A stretch of DNA of 64,000 nt, from contig JBBMOL010000118.1 of the NCBI GenBank assembly GCA_037954665.1, forward strand, positions 620,001 to 684,000. Reading direction: 5' to 3'. Both the position numbers and the translations under genes were made by a program. The stretch comes from Laguncularia racemosa. Lineage: Eukaryota > Streptophyta > Magnoliopsida > Myrtales > Combretaceae. Below the pieces are notes generated by a model, which was not told the origin of the DNA, did not search any database, and worked only from the letters and a program-made list of their open reading frames with translations. Positions 36,557 through 48,087 of the stretch are shown here, piece after piece. Numbering within the stretch: the first letter of the stretch is position 1; each line of letters starts with the position of its first letter.

Positions 36557-38633
36557 CTCATCCTCAATCCTTTCCAAAATCTCTAAAAACAAAAGAAAAA
36601 GAAGTGTCATGAAAGGTTATGGATAGTTGCAACGATTATTAGATTCTTAATAGAAGTAAAGTTTTAAGGTGTTACTGAATAGTAACTGCTGAATTTATGT
36701 ATTTTATGAGTTGGATGAGTCCATTTTTAAATTGGACTTGAGACGATAAAACTTGTTTTTTAAGTTATGTTGAAGGATTATAAAGTTCGTTGATTGAGTA
36801 ACAAAAATGTTAGTCTTAAAAATATCCATTTTATTTAATATTGTACTTGAAGGTTGTTGTATTTTATCTAATTTAATATTTTGTTTAATATTGGTTTGCT
36901 GGTGATAAGCAGTTTATGAACGAAAAGTAATTTGTACAAATTGTTGTCATAATGGAAAAAGGTGTTTTAAAAAGTTATTTTGATCCGTATTGATATGAAA
37001 GACCTAGTGGAAAAACGTTTTGCCATAATTAAAAGTTAGTAATATTAAGACATATTAAGCTAATCATTAGTTTTATAAAGTAATTAGTTGGTTAAATTGT
37101 TTTTTAGTGGGAAAAAAAGGTTATAAAAACTTTAGTACATTCAAATTTGGGTAGTTTGATGTTTAAAATTTCAAAATTTACGATTATTAATGCTTATAAC
37201 TTTAAAGTTGTTGTGTCTTCATTTATTTCAATGTTAACAACATTAGTTTAATTTGAGTTGGCATCTATATGGCAATTTTTTTACATATAGATGAGAAGTT
37301 GCTTACTTGACCATGAAAATTACTCTACTACCCAAAAGAATATATTACCATTGAGAGAGAGAGATAGAAGAAGAAGAAGAAAAAGAAGAAGAAGATAGAA
37401 AGGAAAAACCCTAAAAAGAACAACTTTTAGATTGTGTCATTATTTCTCCATCAATGTTAGTTACTATCCTCATTAACTCTCAAGCATATTGTCTATTGCT
37501 AATAATTGAAATTTGGACTAAATTATCATAGAGGAGAAAGGCATGAACGAACTATCTTGTATGTTCTCTCTATTAAATTTTTGAAGATGTGTGTGAGCTG
37601 TTTGCTTTCTTTTTTTCCGTTCGAGTGTGTGTATTTTTGTCTATTATCTATTCTTTATGCTATCATAAGTGAACATATAAGCCCCTAGGATCCCCAAGAA
37701 AACATGGACATAAAATATGTGTATATAATTTCACTTGCACAATCACATATATATTGACACTTTAACTAAATACACGCAAACACTCATGATCACAGGAACA
37801 CATGCACATGACTTTTTCTTTCTCGAGTACTTTCAGAATACATCTTGCATCACAAACATAGTTTTGAAGGGAATAGAAAAATAACAGAGACACTCGCACA
37901 TTATAAAAAATATGACAACAAAATTCTAACGTTATATGTTAATTTCATACAAAATTATTTAGTGCACACCATAGGAACATGGTTTTTAGTTTCTTAGTTC
38001 AATTTCACATTGATTTAAGATTTAGGGATTTTAGTGTTCTTCCTTATAAGAGGAAAACGATGGATGCTATTTCGAAGCAATAACAATGTTATTACCTATA
38101 GTGTTTGTGTTATTTTTTTTCCCTGTCCAATTAGCATTTATTTATTCCATGTGTGTTTGTTTGTTTGTTTTTTTTTCAAAGCCACATGGATTCCAACCAT
38201 ACACATCTTAGTGTCTATTATCATTACACCAGATGAAGGCACTAAATAGAACAAGCTATAAACACTAAATCACAAATTTTGAAACTTTAGATGCTAAACT
38301 GCTTAAACTAGAAAGTACACACCTTCCTAGCCCTTTTCTTATTTATTAGTAATATCAAGTTAGTTATATTGAAAAGTAATATTGTAAAGAAAAGCTAATT
38401 ATAAGAAAATAATTATGTTGATTATCCTTCCATTGTTCATCGGTATTAGACAAATGGTGTAAATACTTAATTAAGTTCTAAATTGGAGTTAATAAAATAC
38501 ATATTAGGCTTTAATCAATCTTGTTTATCAAGTTTAAAACATTAGTATGAAATAGAAGATAGGTAATATTTTTCCTTAGGCTCTAAATTGTAGGTGATGA
38601 ATTAGTGATTATAAATTATGTTGAAATCTTAGA
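36557..38633. other. No recognisable feature
   Basis: AT-rich intergenic DNA. A GA/GAA microsatellite (about 37352-37400) and a fragment related to the foldback at 8551 (about 38240-38320) are the only things noted. Confidence 0.5.
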
Positions 38634-39130
38634 ATCACTGATAGAGCCATTTTATACTCAATCTTTATAGTATAAATTGTGTTAAATTATTATTGATTTT
38701 ATAGAAATCATAAGGAAATGGTACTTTAATTCTATCATCGTGATAAATCAGGTTAAATGGAGTCAAGGACGCCAATTCAAGTAAATTAGAGAAGTCATCT
38801 ACAACTTGGTTCAAAGACAAGGATTTATACCGCTGGAGGGAAGTACATGGGCGTGTAATCGAAGTACACGGCCGTGTACTTGGTTTTGAATCAATAGGAA
38901 GATACACGGTTGAAGTACACGGTCGTGTATCGGAAGCACGGTTTGAGGCACGGCCATGGCGCAAACCGTGCCCCTCACTGGATAAGAAGGCGGAAATGTG
39001 GACTTTGAACAGAGAGAGACACGGCTTAGGGCACGACCGTGGTGGAAGCCGTGGGAGAAACCGTGCTTGGAGCCGTGGTGGAAGCTAGATGTGCCAAGGA
39101 GAAGAAAGTGTGGAACATCAACCAGATTAA

Positions 39131-39330
39131 GGCACGGCTTGAAATCTAGCCGTGGGTGTAACCGTGGTACACACTGGACACGGATGAAGACTTGTAGATT
39201 ATGCACAGATGAAGGCACGGCTTGAAATCTGGCCGTGTGTGTAACCGTGGTACACACTGGGCGCGGATGAAGACTTGAAGAATATGCACAGAGGATGGCA
39301 CGGCTTGACCCACGGCCGTGTGTTAGGGCG
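39131..39330. repeat. 83-bp tandem repeat in the LTR U3
   Basis: GGCACGGCTTGA starts at 39131, 39214 and 39297. Two full units and part of a third, each with TAACCGTGGTACACACTGG. Same array at 44531 and 49930 in the other LTRs. Confidence 0.85.
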
Positions 39331-39429
39331 TGCCAGGCGGACGAACATTTACTTCTCGAAATCTACTTGGAAAAGGAAAGATATTTTCGTATCTTGCTAG
39401 CAAAAGATCACATGCCATCTCCCTAACAA

Positions 39430-39438
39430 TATAAATAG
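39430..39438 (+). promoter_or_regulatory. LTR TATA box
   Basis: TATAAATAG; copies at 44830-44838 and 50229-50237. It places the U3/R boundary about 30 bp downstream. Confidence 0.65.
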
Positions 39439-40373
39439 AACCAACCCTAGAGGGTTAGGACAACTTTTAACTTTTGAATATTTGGATCTTGAAGAACCTT
39501 GGATCATCTTGGAGGCAGGGTAGGCAACCAGGTTCATCATGTCTTTACTTTTTATTTTCGTTTTGTTGATGAACATGAGTAGCTAAGCTACTTTTCTAGC
39601 CGAAGGGTCATAGATGTTTAATTCTCCACAAATTGTGAGGTCTAATTGACTTGTATTTATTCTATTCTTTGCTTTCGGGTATTCATATATCTTCTGATCG
39701 TTTTGTCATTATTATCTTTGTTGATTGGTATGGATAGAGCTCTTCTACTCAATTAGCAAGTTGATATATTGTCAACTAGCACGTCAAATCCGTAATTGTT
39801 TAATTGTTCCAGTCTTAGTGACGCAATAACATGTTTGGTTATAAAAGAGATGATCAAATTCATGTTATGGAGGTGTGTGATCATGTTTAAATAGGTTATC
39901 TTATAATCTACTGGCATGAATTGGTGGTCTCTCTAGATCTTAATGCTATTGATAGATTAAATCCTAAGCGCTTGTCTAGGGTTGTTTAATCAATAAGAGA
40001 AATAATTCAAAGCGCTTGTCTGAGGTTATCGAGGAAGTAAGGAGAGATAGGTTGCTAGAGCTTGTTAATAACCATAACCAGTTTATCTAGAACTAAGAAT
40101 AGAAAACATTTGCATCGATGATCAATTCCTTGAATTAAACTATCTTGATTCCTTTGGCTAGGCTTTTATTAATATCCGATTTTCTTACCTTGTTTTACTT
40201 TATTTTGATTCACAAACAAAACCCCCCATTTTTCTTTTCCCTTTTATTCTCCTTGAATAGAAATAAGTTTAACCAATCTCTGTGGATTCGACCCTACTCA
40301 CCACTATATGCAAATCATATAATTGTCTAGGAGTAGGTTTTATTTTTGTTGGATTCGACACCCATCAAAATTT

Positions 40374-40391
40374 TGGCGCCGTTGCCGGGGA
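40374..40391 (+). other. Primer binding site (tRNA-Asp), unit 1
   Basis: TGGCGCCGTTGCCGGGGA, exactly complementary to the 3' end of plant tRNA-Asp including CCA, 6 bp after LTR 1. Confidence 0.92.
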
Positions 40392-40419
40392 TTGGTGTCA
40401 AATTTATTTCTATTATTGT

Positions 40420-42687
40420 ATGACTCGTTCTTCTCAGACAGGTGAACTAACTTATAATCCGGAGATTGAGAAGACTCTAAAGAGGCTGCGACAAGAAGCT
40501 AGATCATCCCCCAGATCGAACTTAGTATCGGACTTGTCTGATTCATCCCTTGATTCTGAAAAAGAGGATGACATGGCAAATCTCGAGAGAACCTTAAGGG
40601 AGTTAGCTGCACCAGATGTGAATCAACAACCACTTTGCATTCACTATCCCGAACTAGCTGTGGAATTCGAGTTGAAATCTGGGTTAATACATCTGCTACC
40701 CACCTTTCATGGTCTTGAGAATGAAGATCCTCATAAGCATTTGAAAGAGTTCCATATAGTGTGTTCTAGTATGAGGCTGCAAGGAATAACCGACGATCAA
40801 ATCAAGTTACGTGCTTTTCCAGTTTCTTTAAGTACTAAAGCTAAAGATTGGTTGTTTTATTTGCCTCCAGGTTCTATCACCACTTGGACAGATATGGTAA
40901 GACTCTTCTTGGACAAATTCTTCCCCGCATCCAGAGTCGCTGGTATAAGAAGAGAAATTTGTGGTATAAAATAAAGGGACACCGAGACTCTTCATGAGTA
41001 TTGGGAGAGGTTCAAGCAATTATGTGCAAGCTGCCCACAACATGGGATATCTGAACAACTCCTTATCCAATACTTCTACGAGGGCCTACTTCCGATGGAA
41101 AGAAAGATGATGGATGCTGCAAGTGGAGGCGCCATAGTAAACAAAACCTCTGGTCAAGCTAGGGAATTGATCTCCATTATGGCTGCCAATTCGCAACAAT
41201 TTAGGTATAGGCATGATACGTCTTCAAGGAAGGTAAATGAGGTAAATGTGTCTAACCTTGAACATCAAATTTCTAATCTTACCTCCCTTGTGCAGCAGCT
41301 AGCTCTTGGAAATACCCAACAGGTGAAAGCTTGTGGAATTTGTGGTGCTCCTAGTCATCCGACCGACATGTGCCCCACATTGCAAGATGACAATCATGAA
41401 CACGCCAATGCTGTAGGAGGATTCCCAGGACAGCCACAAAGGAAGTATGACCCCTACTCGAATACTTACAATCCTGGATGGAGGGATCATCCTAACTTCC
41501 GATATGGCAATAACCCTCAACATGTCCAACAATTCCAGCCAAAGCCATCACACCACGTACCCCAAGCTCCTTCCACTTCAGGTATGCCCCTTGAGGATAT
41601 TGTTAAGTCTCTAGCTGTGAATACCAAACAATTTCAGGAGGAAACAAAGCAAAGCATTCAAAACTTGGAGAATTAGGTAAGCCAACTTGCTTCAGCCGTA
41701 AATAGGTTAGAAACTCAAGGTAAGTTACCTTCTCAAACTATTACAAACCCGAAGCAAAGCGTTAATGCAATTACCTTGAGAAGTGGAACAGAATTGCAGG
41801 GATCAAATAAGAAAGGACATCCGTCTAATCTTGAGGAAGAGACTAAGAAAGAGACTTCAACTCCGAGCCAGCAGGGCGACCAGATTAGCAAGTCTCTAGT
41901 TGAGCCATCGAAGGTCACATTGCTACCACCTCCTTTCCCCTCCAGATTAGCGAAATCCAAGAATGAAGCGGAAGAAAAAGAGATTCTGGAAACTTTTCGC
42001 AAAGTCGAGGTAAATATTCCTTTGCTTGATGCAATTAAGCAAATACCATGCTATGCTAGATTTCTCAAAGACTTGTGCACTAACAAAAGAAAGCTGAAAG
42101 GTAATGAAAAGATTAGTGTGAGTGAAAATGTTTCAGCTATTATTCAGAAGAAGCTTCCTCCCAAATGTAAGGATCCAGGTATGTTCACCATTCCTTGCAA
42201 AATAGGTAATCTTGGAATCGTTAAAGCCATGTGTGATCTAGGAGCTTCTATCAATGTCATGCCTTTGTCTGTTTATCAACGTTTAAATGTTGGTCCTTTA
42301 AAGGAAACGGGTATTATTGTTCAACTTGCTGACAGGTCCAATGTTTATCCTGAGGGAGTTCTAAAGGATGTTTTAGTTCAAGTCAATGGGTTGGTTTTTC
42401 CTGCTGATTTTTATGTGCTTGACATGGACGATAGTGATTCTCATACTTCATCACTGATATTATTAGGACGACCATTCCTTAAGACTTCTAAAACGAAAAT
42501 TGATGTAAATCATGGCACCCTCATTATGGAATTTGATGGTGAAGTGATTAAATTTAACATTTATGATGCCATGAAACATCCTAACGATATCTCTCCTATT
42601 TTTGTTGCGGATGTTATTAACCCATCACCACAGGCACCCAAGCTGGAATCAAGATCCTTATCCGAACATCTAGCCAGGAACGTCTAG
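40420..42687 (+). pseudogene. Gag-protease frame of unit 1, two in-frame stops
   Basis: One reading frame of 756 codons from ATG 40420 (MTRSSQTGELTY) to TAG 42687, broken by TAA at 40972 and TAG at 41674. The first part carries the retrotransposon Gag domain (DWLFYLPPGSITTWTDM, LFLDKFFP), cut by the first stop. The middle part has a CCHC zinc knuckle, CGICGAPSHPTDMC (C-x2-C-x4-H-x4-C, about 41332-41373). The last part holds an aspartic protease with the active-site block CDLGASINVMPL (about 42232-42267) and the later ILLGRPFL block. Coding ends soon after the protease; no RT follows. A longer open frame starts at 40282 inside the LTR, but the ATG at 40420 downstream of the priming site is the natural Gag start. 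Confidence 0.9.
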
Positions 42688-44038
42688 CTAAAGACGTTAA
42701 AGAAAGGCGCTTCATGGGAGGCAACCCATGTCAAAAAAAAAAAAAGTCTTTTAGTTTTGTTTTAGTTTTGTTTTGATTTTAGTGTAGTTTTTGAACTCTT
42801 TGGATCAGCTGCAGCAAGGATACACATAATCAAATGACACTTTCCAGAAGCTTAAGGGGAGAACTCCAATACCGGGGAAGTACCAGTATTTCCTTTCTCT
42901 TATTCTCTAATACTCCTTGAGTTGTTAATTCCTTTTCAATTGTGCTAAATTAGGAACAGTGAGGACACTGTTCAAGCTAAGTGTGGGGGAAAGGATAATA
43001 AAATATAGAGAATAGAGAACTAACTTATACTCTGAATGTTTGTCCTTAAGCAATTTTAAGCTAAAATTTTTTCAAAATTATCATGAAATCTAGAGATTGT
43101 ACTAAATGTTGTAATAAGCATCTACAAAATGTGAAATTGACTTGTTCAAATGTTTTACTCACCCACTGCTGTGATTAGAATACATGGTTAAAATTAAGTA
43201 GTGAAATCTTTAAGAAACAAATTTACCTTGTATTTAGCTTTAGAATTGGAAGTCTAAGAGTAAGTCGAGTCCCTAAGTGAAAAATAAACAAGTTTACTTC
43301 TAGGTTATATTAGCTACTGTATACTCTTTGAAGTTGTTTGTAAAGCAATCATAACACTTAAAAAAAAAAAAAGAATCAAGCATAGCCATTACTCCAATGA
43401 TTCAACTAATTGAGTTAAGAGTATTCAAACTTGAATGTTAGAGTGAGGAAGAGTCCGTAGGGGTATCTCAAAACCCGGTCACTTGAGTGATGAGCTCGGG
43501 ATGTTGCCGACTCAATGAACTCACTATAACGATAAGGGCGAAAAAGGCAAAAGTTCATGAAAAGAAGCGGGCAAAAACCCGTCAAAATAGATGCTTGAAT
43601 AAATCAAAAGAACATGAATGTGAACATTCATTGAATAAAACAAAGATGTATAAAAGGGAGAATATCTAGCAAAGAGCTTATACCATATGCTTTTACTTTA
43701 TACTGCAAGGATTATATGCTTGATAATATCCAATGAAGTTTAATTGGGTGTTTTTCCTTAGTGGATTAAGTATTTACTTTTGGAATAAAAATTCTTTTGC
43801 TAAACATGAGGATTAAAGTTTGTTTTGTTTAGATTAGCTATTGAATCTTGTCCATAGTAATTTGATCACAGGAAACCAGTTTGGTTGAAGTAGTAGCCGT
43901 TAAAATTACAAGTCATGAATTACAAATGAATAGATGCTTGGAATGATAAAAAGAAAGTTTGTATAATCTATGACAGATTTCTCAATTGATTTGATGCAAT
44001 TGCTTGAGGACAAGCAAGAGTTTAAGTGTGGGGGAATT
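42688..44038 (+). other. Non-coding 3' tail of unit 1 internal region
   Basis: Starts with a block (about 42686-42735) that in Athila-like elements follows the end of pol (GGAGGCAACCCATG next to a poly-A run), so pol seems to have been removed between the protease and this block. Rest is AT-rich with no domain. A second polypurine-like run is near 42981, and the true tract precedes LTR 2 (44025-44037). Confidence 0.6.
44025..44037 (+). other. Polypurine tract of unit 1
   Basis: GTGTGGGGGAATT just before the TG of LTR 2; same at 49425-49437 before LTR 3. Confidence 0.75.
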
Positions 44039-45767
44039 TGATAGAGCCATTTTATACTCAATATTTATAGTATAAATTGTGTTAAATTATTATTGATTTT
44101 ATAGAAATCATAAGGAAATGGTACTTTAATTCTATCATCGTGATAAATCAGGTTAAATGGAGTCAAGGACGCCAATTCAAGTAAATTAGAGAAGTCATCT
44201 ACAACTTGGTTCAAAGACAAGGATTTACACCGCCGGAGGGAAGTACATGGGCGTGTAATCGAAGTACACGGCCGTGTACTTGGTTTTGAATCAATAGGAA
44301 GATACATGGTTGAAGTACACGGCCGTGTATCGGAAGCACGGTTTGAGGCACGACCATGGCGTAAACCGTGCCCCTTACTAGACAAGAAGGCGGAAATGTG
44401 GACTTTGAACAGAGAGAGACACGACTTAGGGCACGGCCGTGGTGGAAGTCGTGGGAGAAACCGTGCTTGGAGCCGTGGTGGAAGCTAGATGTGCCAAGGA
44501 GAAGAAAGTGTGGAACATCAACCAGATTAAGGCACGACTTGAAATCTAGCCGTGGGTGTAACCGTGGTACACACTGGACACGGATGAAGACTTGTAGATT
44601 ATGCACAGATGAAGGCACGGCTTGAAATCTGGCCGTGTGTGTAACCGTGGTACACACTGGGCGCGGATGAAGACTTGAAGAATATGCACAGAGGATGGCA
44701 CTGCTTGACCCACGGCCGTGTGTTAGGGCGTGCCAGGCGGACGAACATTTACTTCTCGAAATCTACTTGGAAAAGGAAAGATATTTTCGTATCTTGCTAG
44801 CAAAAGATCACATGCCATCTCCCTAACAATATAAATAGAACCAACCCTAGAGGGTTAGGACAACTTTTAACTTTTGAATCTTTGGATCTTGAAGAACCTT
44901 GGATCATCTTGGAGGCAGGGCAGGCAACCGGGTTCATCATGTCTTTACTTTTTATTTTCGTTTTGTTGATGAACATGAGTAGCTAAGCTACTTTTCTAGC
45001 CGAAGGGTCATAGATGTTTAATTCTCCACAAATTGTGAGGTCTAATTGACTTGTATTTATTCTATTCTTTGCTTTCGGGTATTCATATATCTTCTGATCG
45101 TTTTGTCATTATTATCTTTGTTGATTGGTATGGATAGAGCTCTTCTACTCAATTAGCAAGTTGATATATTGTCAACTAGCACGTCAAATCCGTAATTGTT
45201 TAATTGTTCCAGTCTTAGTGACGCAATAACATGTTTGGTTATAAAAGAGATGATCAAATTCATGTTATGGAGGTGTGTGATCATGTTTAAATAGGTTATC
45301 TTATAATCTACTGGCATGAATTGGTGGTCTCTCTAGATCTTAATGCTATTGATAGATTAAATCCTAAGCGCTTGTCTAGGGTTGTTTAATCAATAAGAGA
45401 AATAATTCAAAGCGCTTGTCTGAGGTTATCGAGGAAGTAAGGAGAGATAGGTTGCTAGAGCTTGTTAATAACCATAACCAGTTTATCTAGAACTAAGAAT
45501 AGAAAACATTTGCATCGATGATCAATTCCTTGAATTAAACTATCTTGATTCCTTTGGCTAGGCTTTTATTAATATCCGATTTTCTTACCTTGTTTTACTT
45601 TATTTTGATTCACAAACAAAACCCCCCATTTTTCTTTTCCCTTTTATTCTCCTTGAATAGAAATAAGTTTAACCAATCTCTGTGGATTCGACCCTACTCA
45701 CCACTATATGCAAATCATATAATTGTCTAGGAGTAGGTTTTATTTTTGTTGGATTCGACACCCATCA
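44039..45767 (+). repeat. LTR 2, shared middle LTR (1729 bp)
   Basis: Serves as 3' LTR of unit 1 and 5' LTR of unit 2. Differs from LTR 3 only by one extra G near 44454. Confidence 0.95.
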
Positions 45768-45773
45768 AAATTT

Positions 45774-45791
45774 TGGCGCCGTTGCCGGGGA
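45774..45791 (+). other. Primer binding site (tRNA-Asp), unit 2
   Basis: Identical to the site in unit 1, 6 bp after LTR 2. Confidence 0.92.
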
Positions 45792-45819
45792 TTGGTGTCA
45801 AATTTATTTCTATTATTGT

Positions 45820-48087
45820 ATGACTCGTTCTTCTCAGACAGGTGAACTAACTTATAATCCGGAGATTGAGAAGACTCTAAAGAGGCTGCGACAAGAAGCT
45901 AGATCATCCCCCAGATCGAACTTAGTATCGGACTTGTCTGATTCATCCCTTGATTCTGAAAAAGAGGATGACATGGCAAATCTCGAGAGAACCTTAAGGG
46001 AGTTAGCTGCACCAGATGTGAATCAACAACCACTTTGCATTCACTATCCCGAACTAGCTGTGGAATTCGAGTTGAAATCTGGGTTAATACATCTGCTACC
46101 CACCTTTCATGGTCTTGAGAATGAAGATCCTCATAAGCATTTGAAAGAGTTCCATATAGTGTGTTCTAGTATGAGGCTGCAAGGAATAACCGACGATCAA
46201 ATCAAGTTACGTGCTTTTCCAGTTTCTTTAAGTACTAAAGCTAAAGATTGGTTGTTTTATTTGCCTCCAGGTTCTATCACCACTTGGACAGATATGGTAA
46301 GACTCTTCTTGGACAAATTCTTCCCCGCATCCAGAGTCGCTGGTATAAGAAGAGAAATTTGTGGTATAAAATAAAGGGACACCGAGACTCTTCATGAGTA
46401 TTGGGAGAGGTTCAAGCAATTATGTGCAAGCTGCCCACAACATGGGATATCTGAACAACTCCTTATCCAATACTTCTACGAGGGCCTACTTCCGATGGAA
46501 AGAAAGATGATGGATGCTGCAAGTGGAGGCGCCATAGTAAACAAAACCTCTGGTCAAGCTAGGGAATTGATCTCCATTATGGCTGCCAATTCGCAACAAT
46601 TTAGGTATAGGCATGATACGTCTTCAAGGAAGGTAAATGAGGTAAATGTGTCTAACCTTGAACATCAAATTTCTAATCTTACCTCCCTTGTGCAGCAGCT
46701 AGCTCTTGGAAATACCCAACAGGTGAAAGCTTGTGGAATTTGTGGTGCTCCTAGTCATCCGACCGACATGTGCCCCACATTGCAAGATGACAATCATGAA
46801 CACGCCAATGCTGTAGGAGGATTCCCAGGACAGCCACAAAGGAAGTATGACCCCTACTCGAATACTTACAATCCTGGATGGAGGGATCATCCTAACTTCC
46901 GATATGGCAATAACCCTCAACATGTCCAACAATTCCAGCCAAAGCCATCACACCACGTACCCCAAGCTCCTTCCACTTCAGGTATGCCCCTTGAGGATAT
47001 TGTTAAGTCTCTAGCTGTGAATACCAAACAATTTCAGGAGGAAACAAAGCAAAGCATTCAAAACTTGGAGAATTAGGTAAGCCAACTTGCTTCAGCCGTA
47101 AATAGGTTAGAAACTCAAGGTAAGTTACCTTCTCAAACTATTACAAACCCGAAGCAAAGCGTTAATGCAATTACCTTGAGAAGTGGAACAGAATTGCAGG
47201 GATCAAATAAGAAAGGACATCCGTCTAATCTTGAGGAAGAGACTAAGAAAGAGACTTCAACTCCGAGCCAGCAGGGCGACCAGATTAGCAAGTCTCTAGT
47301 TGAGCCATCGAAGGTCACATTGCTACCACCTCCTTTCCCCTCCAGATTAGCGAAATCCAAGAATGAAGCGGAAGAAAAAGAGATTCTGGAAACTTTTCGC
47401 AAAGTCGAGGTAAATATTCCTTTGCTTGATGCAATTAAGCAAATACCATGCTATGCTAGATTTCTCAAAGACTTGTGCACTAACAAAAGAAAGCTGAAAG
47501 GTAATGAAAAGATTAGTGTGAGTGAAAATGTTTCAGCTATTATTCAGAAGAAGCTTCCTCCCAAATGTAAGGATCCAGGTATGTTCACCATTCCTTGCAA
47601 AATAGGTAATCTTGGAATCGTTAAAGCCATGTGTGATCTAGGAGCTTCTATCAATGTCATGCCTTTGTCTGTTTATCAACGTTTAAATGTTGGTCCTTTA
47701 AAGGAAACGGGTATTATTGTTCAACTTGCTGACAGGTCCAATGTTTATCCTGAGGGAGTTCTAAAGGATGTTTTAGTTCAAGTCAATGGGTTGGTTTTTC
47801 CTGCTGATTTTTATGTGCTTGACATGGACGATAGTGATTCTCATACTTCATCACTGATATTATTAGGACGACCATTCCTTAAGACTTCTAAAACGAAAAT
47901 TGATGTAAATCATGGCACCCTCATTATGGAATTTGATGGTGAAGTGATTAAATTTAACATTTATGATGCCATGAAACATCCTAACGATATCTCTCCTATT
48001 TTTGTTGCGGATGTTATTAACCCATCACCACAGGCACCCAAGCTGGAATCAAGATCCTTATCCGAACATCTAGCCAGGAACGTCTAG
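45820..48087 (+). pseudogene. Gag-protease frame of unit 2, same two stops
   Basis: The translated segments are identical to unit 1, including stops at 46372 and 47074. Because both units share the stops, they predate the tandem duplication, and neither copy can make a full Gag-protease without readthrough. Domains are as in unit 1: Gag, CCHC knuckle, aspartic protease. Confidence 0.9.

Larger units (their letters stand above)
38639..40367 (+). repeat. LTR 1 (1729 bp)
   Basis: TGATAGAGCC to CACCCATCA. U3 holds dense CACGG/CCGTG words, a 20-bp perfect palindrome (38862-38881), an 83-bp tandem repeat (39131-39330) and TATAAATAG (39430-39438). It differs from LTR 2 at 18 sites, all between 38663 and 39530; the last 837 bp are identical. 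Confidence 0.95.

Noticed and set aside
38811..39257. 148-codon minus-strand frame in the LTR (also at 44211 and in part at 49826)
   Set aside because: Lies across the CACGG/CCGTG repeats, is not kept intact in LTR 3, and has no family resemblance; a shadow of the repeat.
40282..40419. Gag start inside LTR 1
   Set aside because: The frame is open upstream of 40420, but those codons cross the LTR end and the tRNA primer site; the ATG at 40420 is the natural start.
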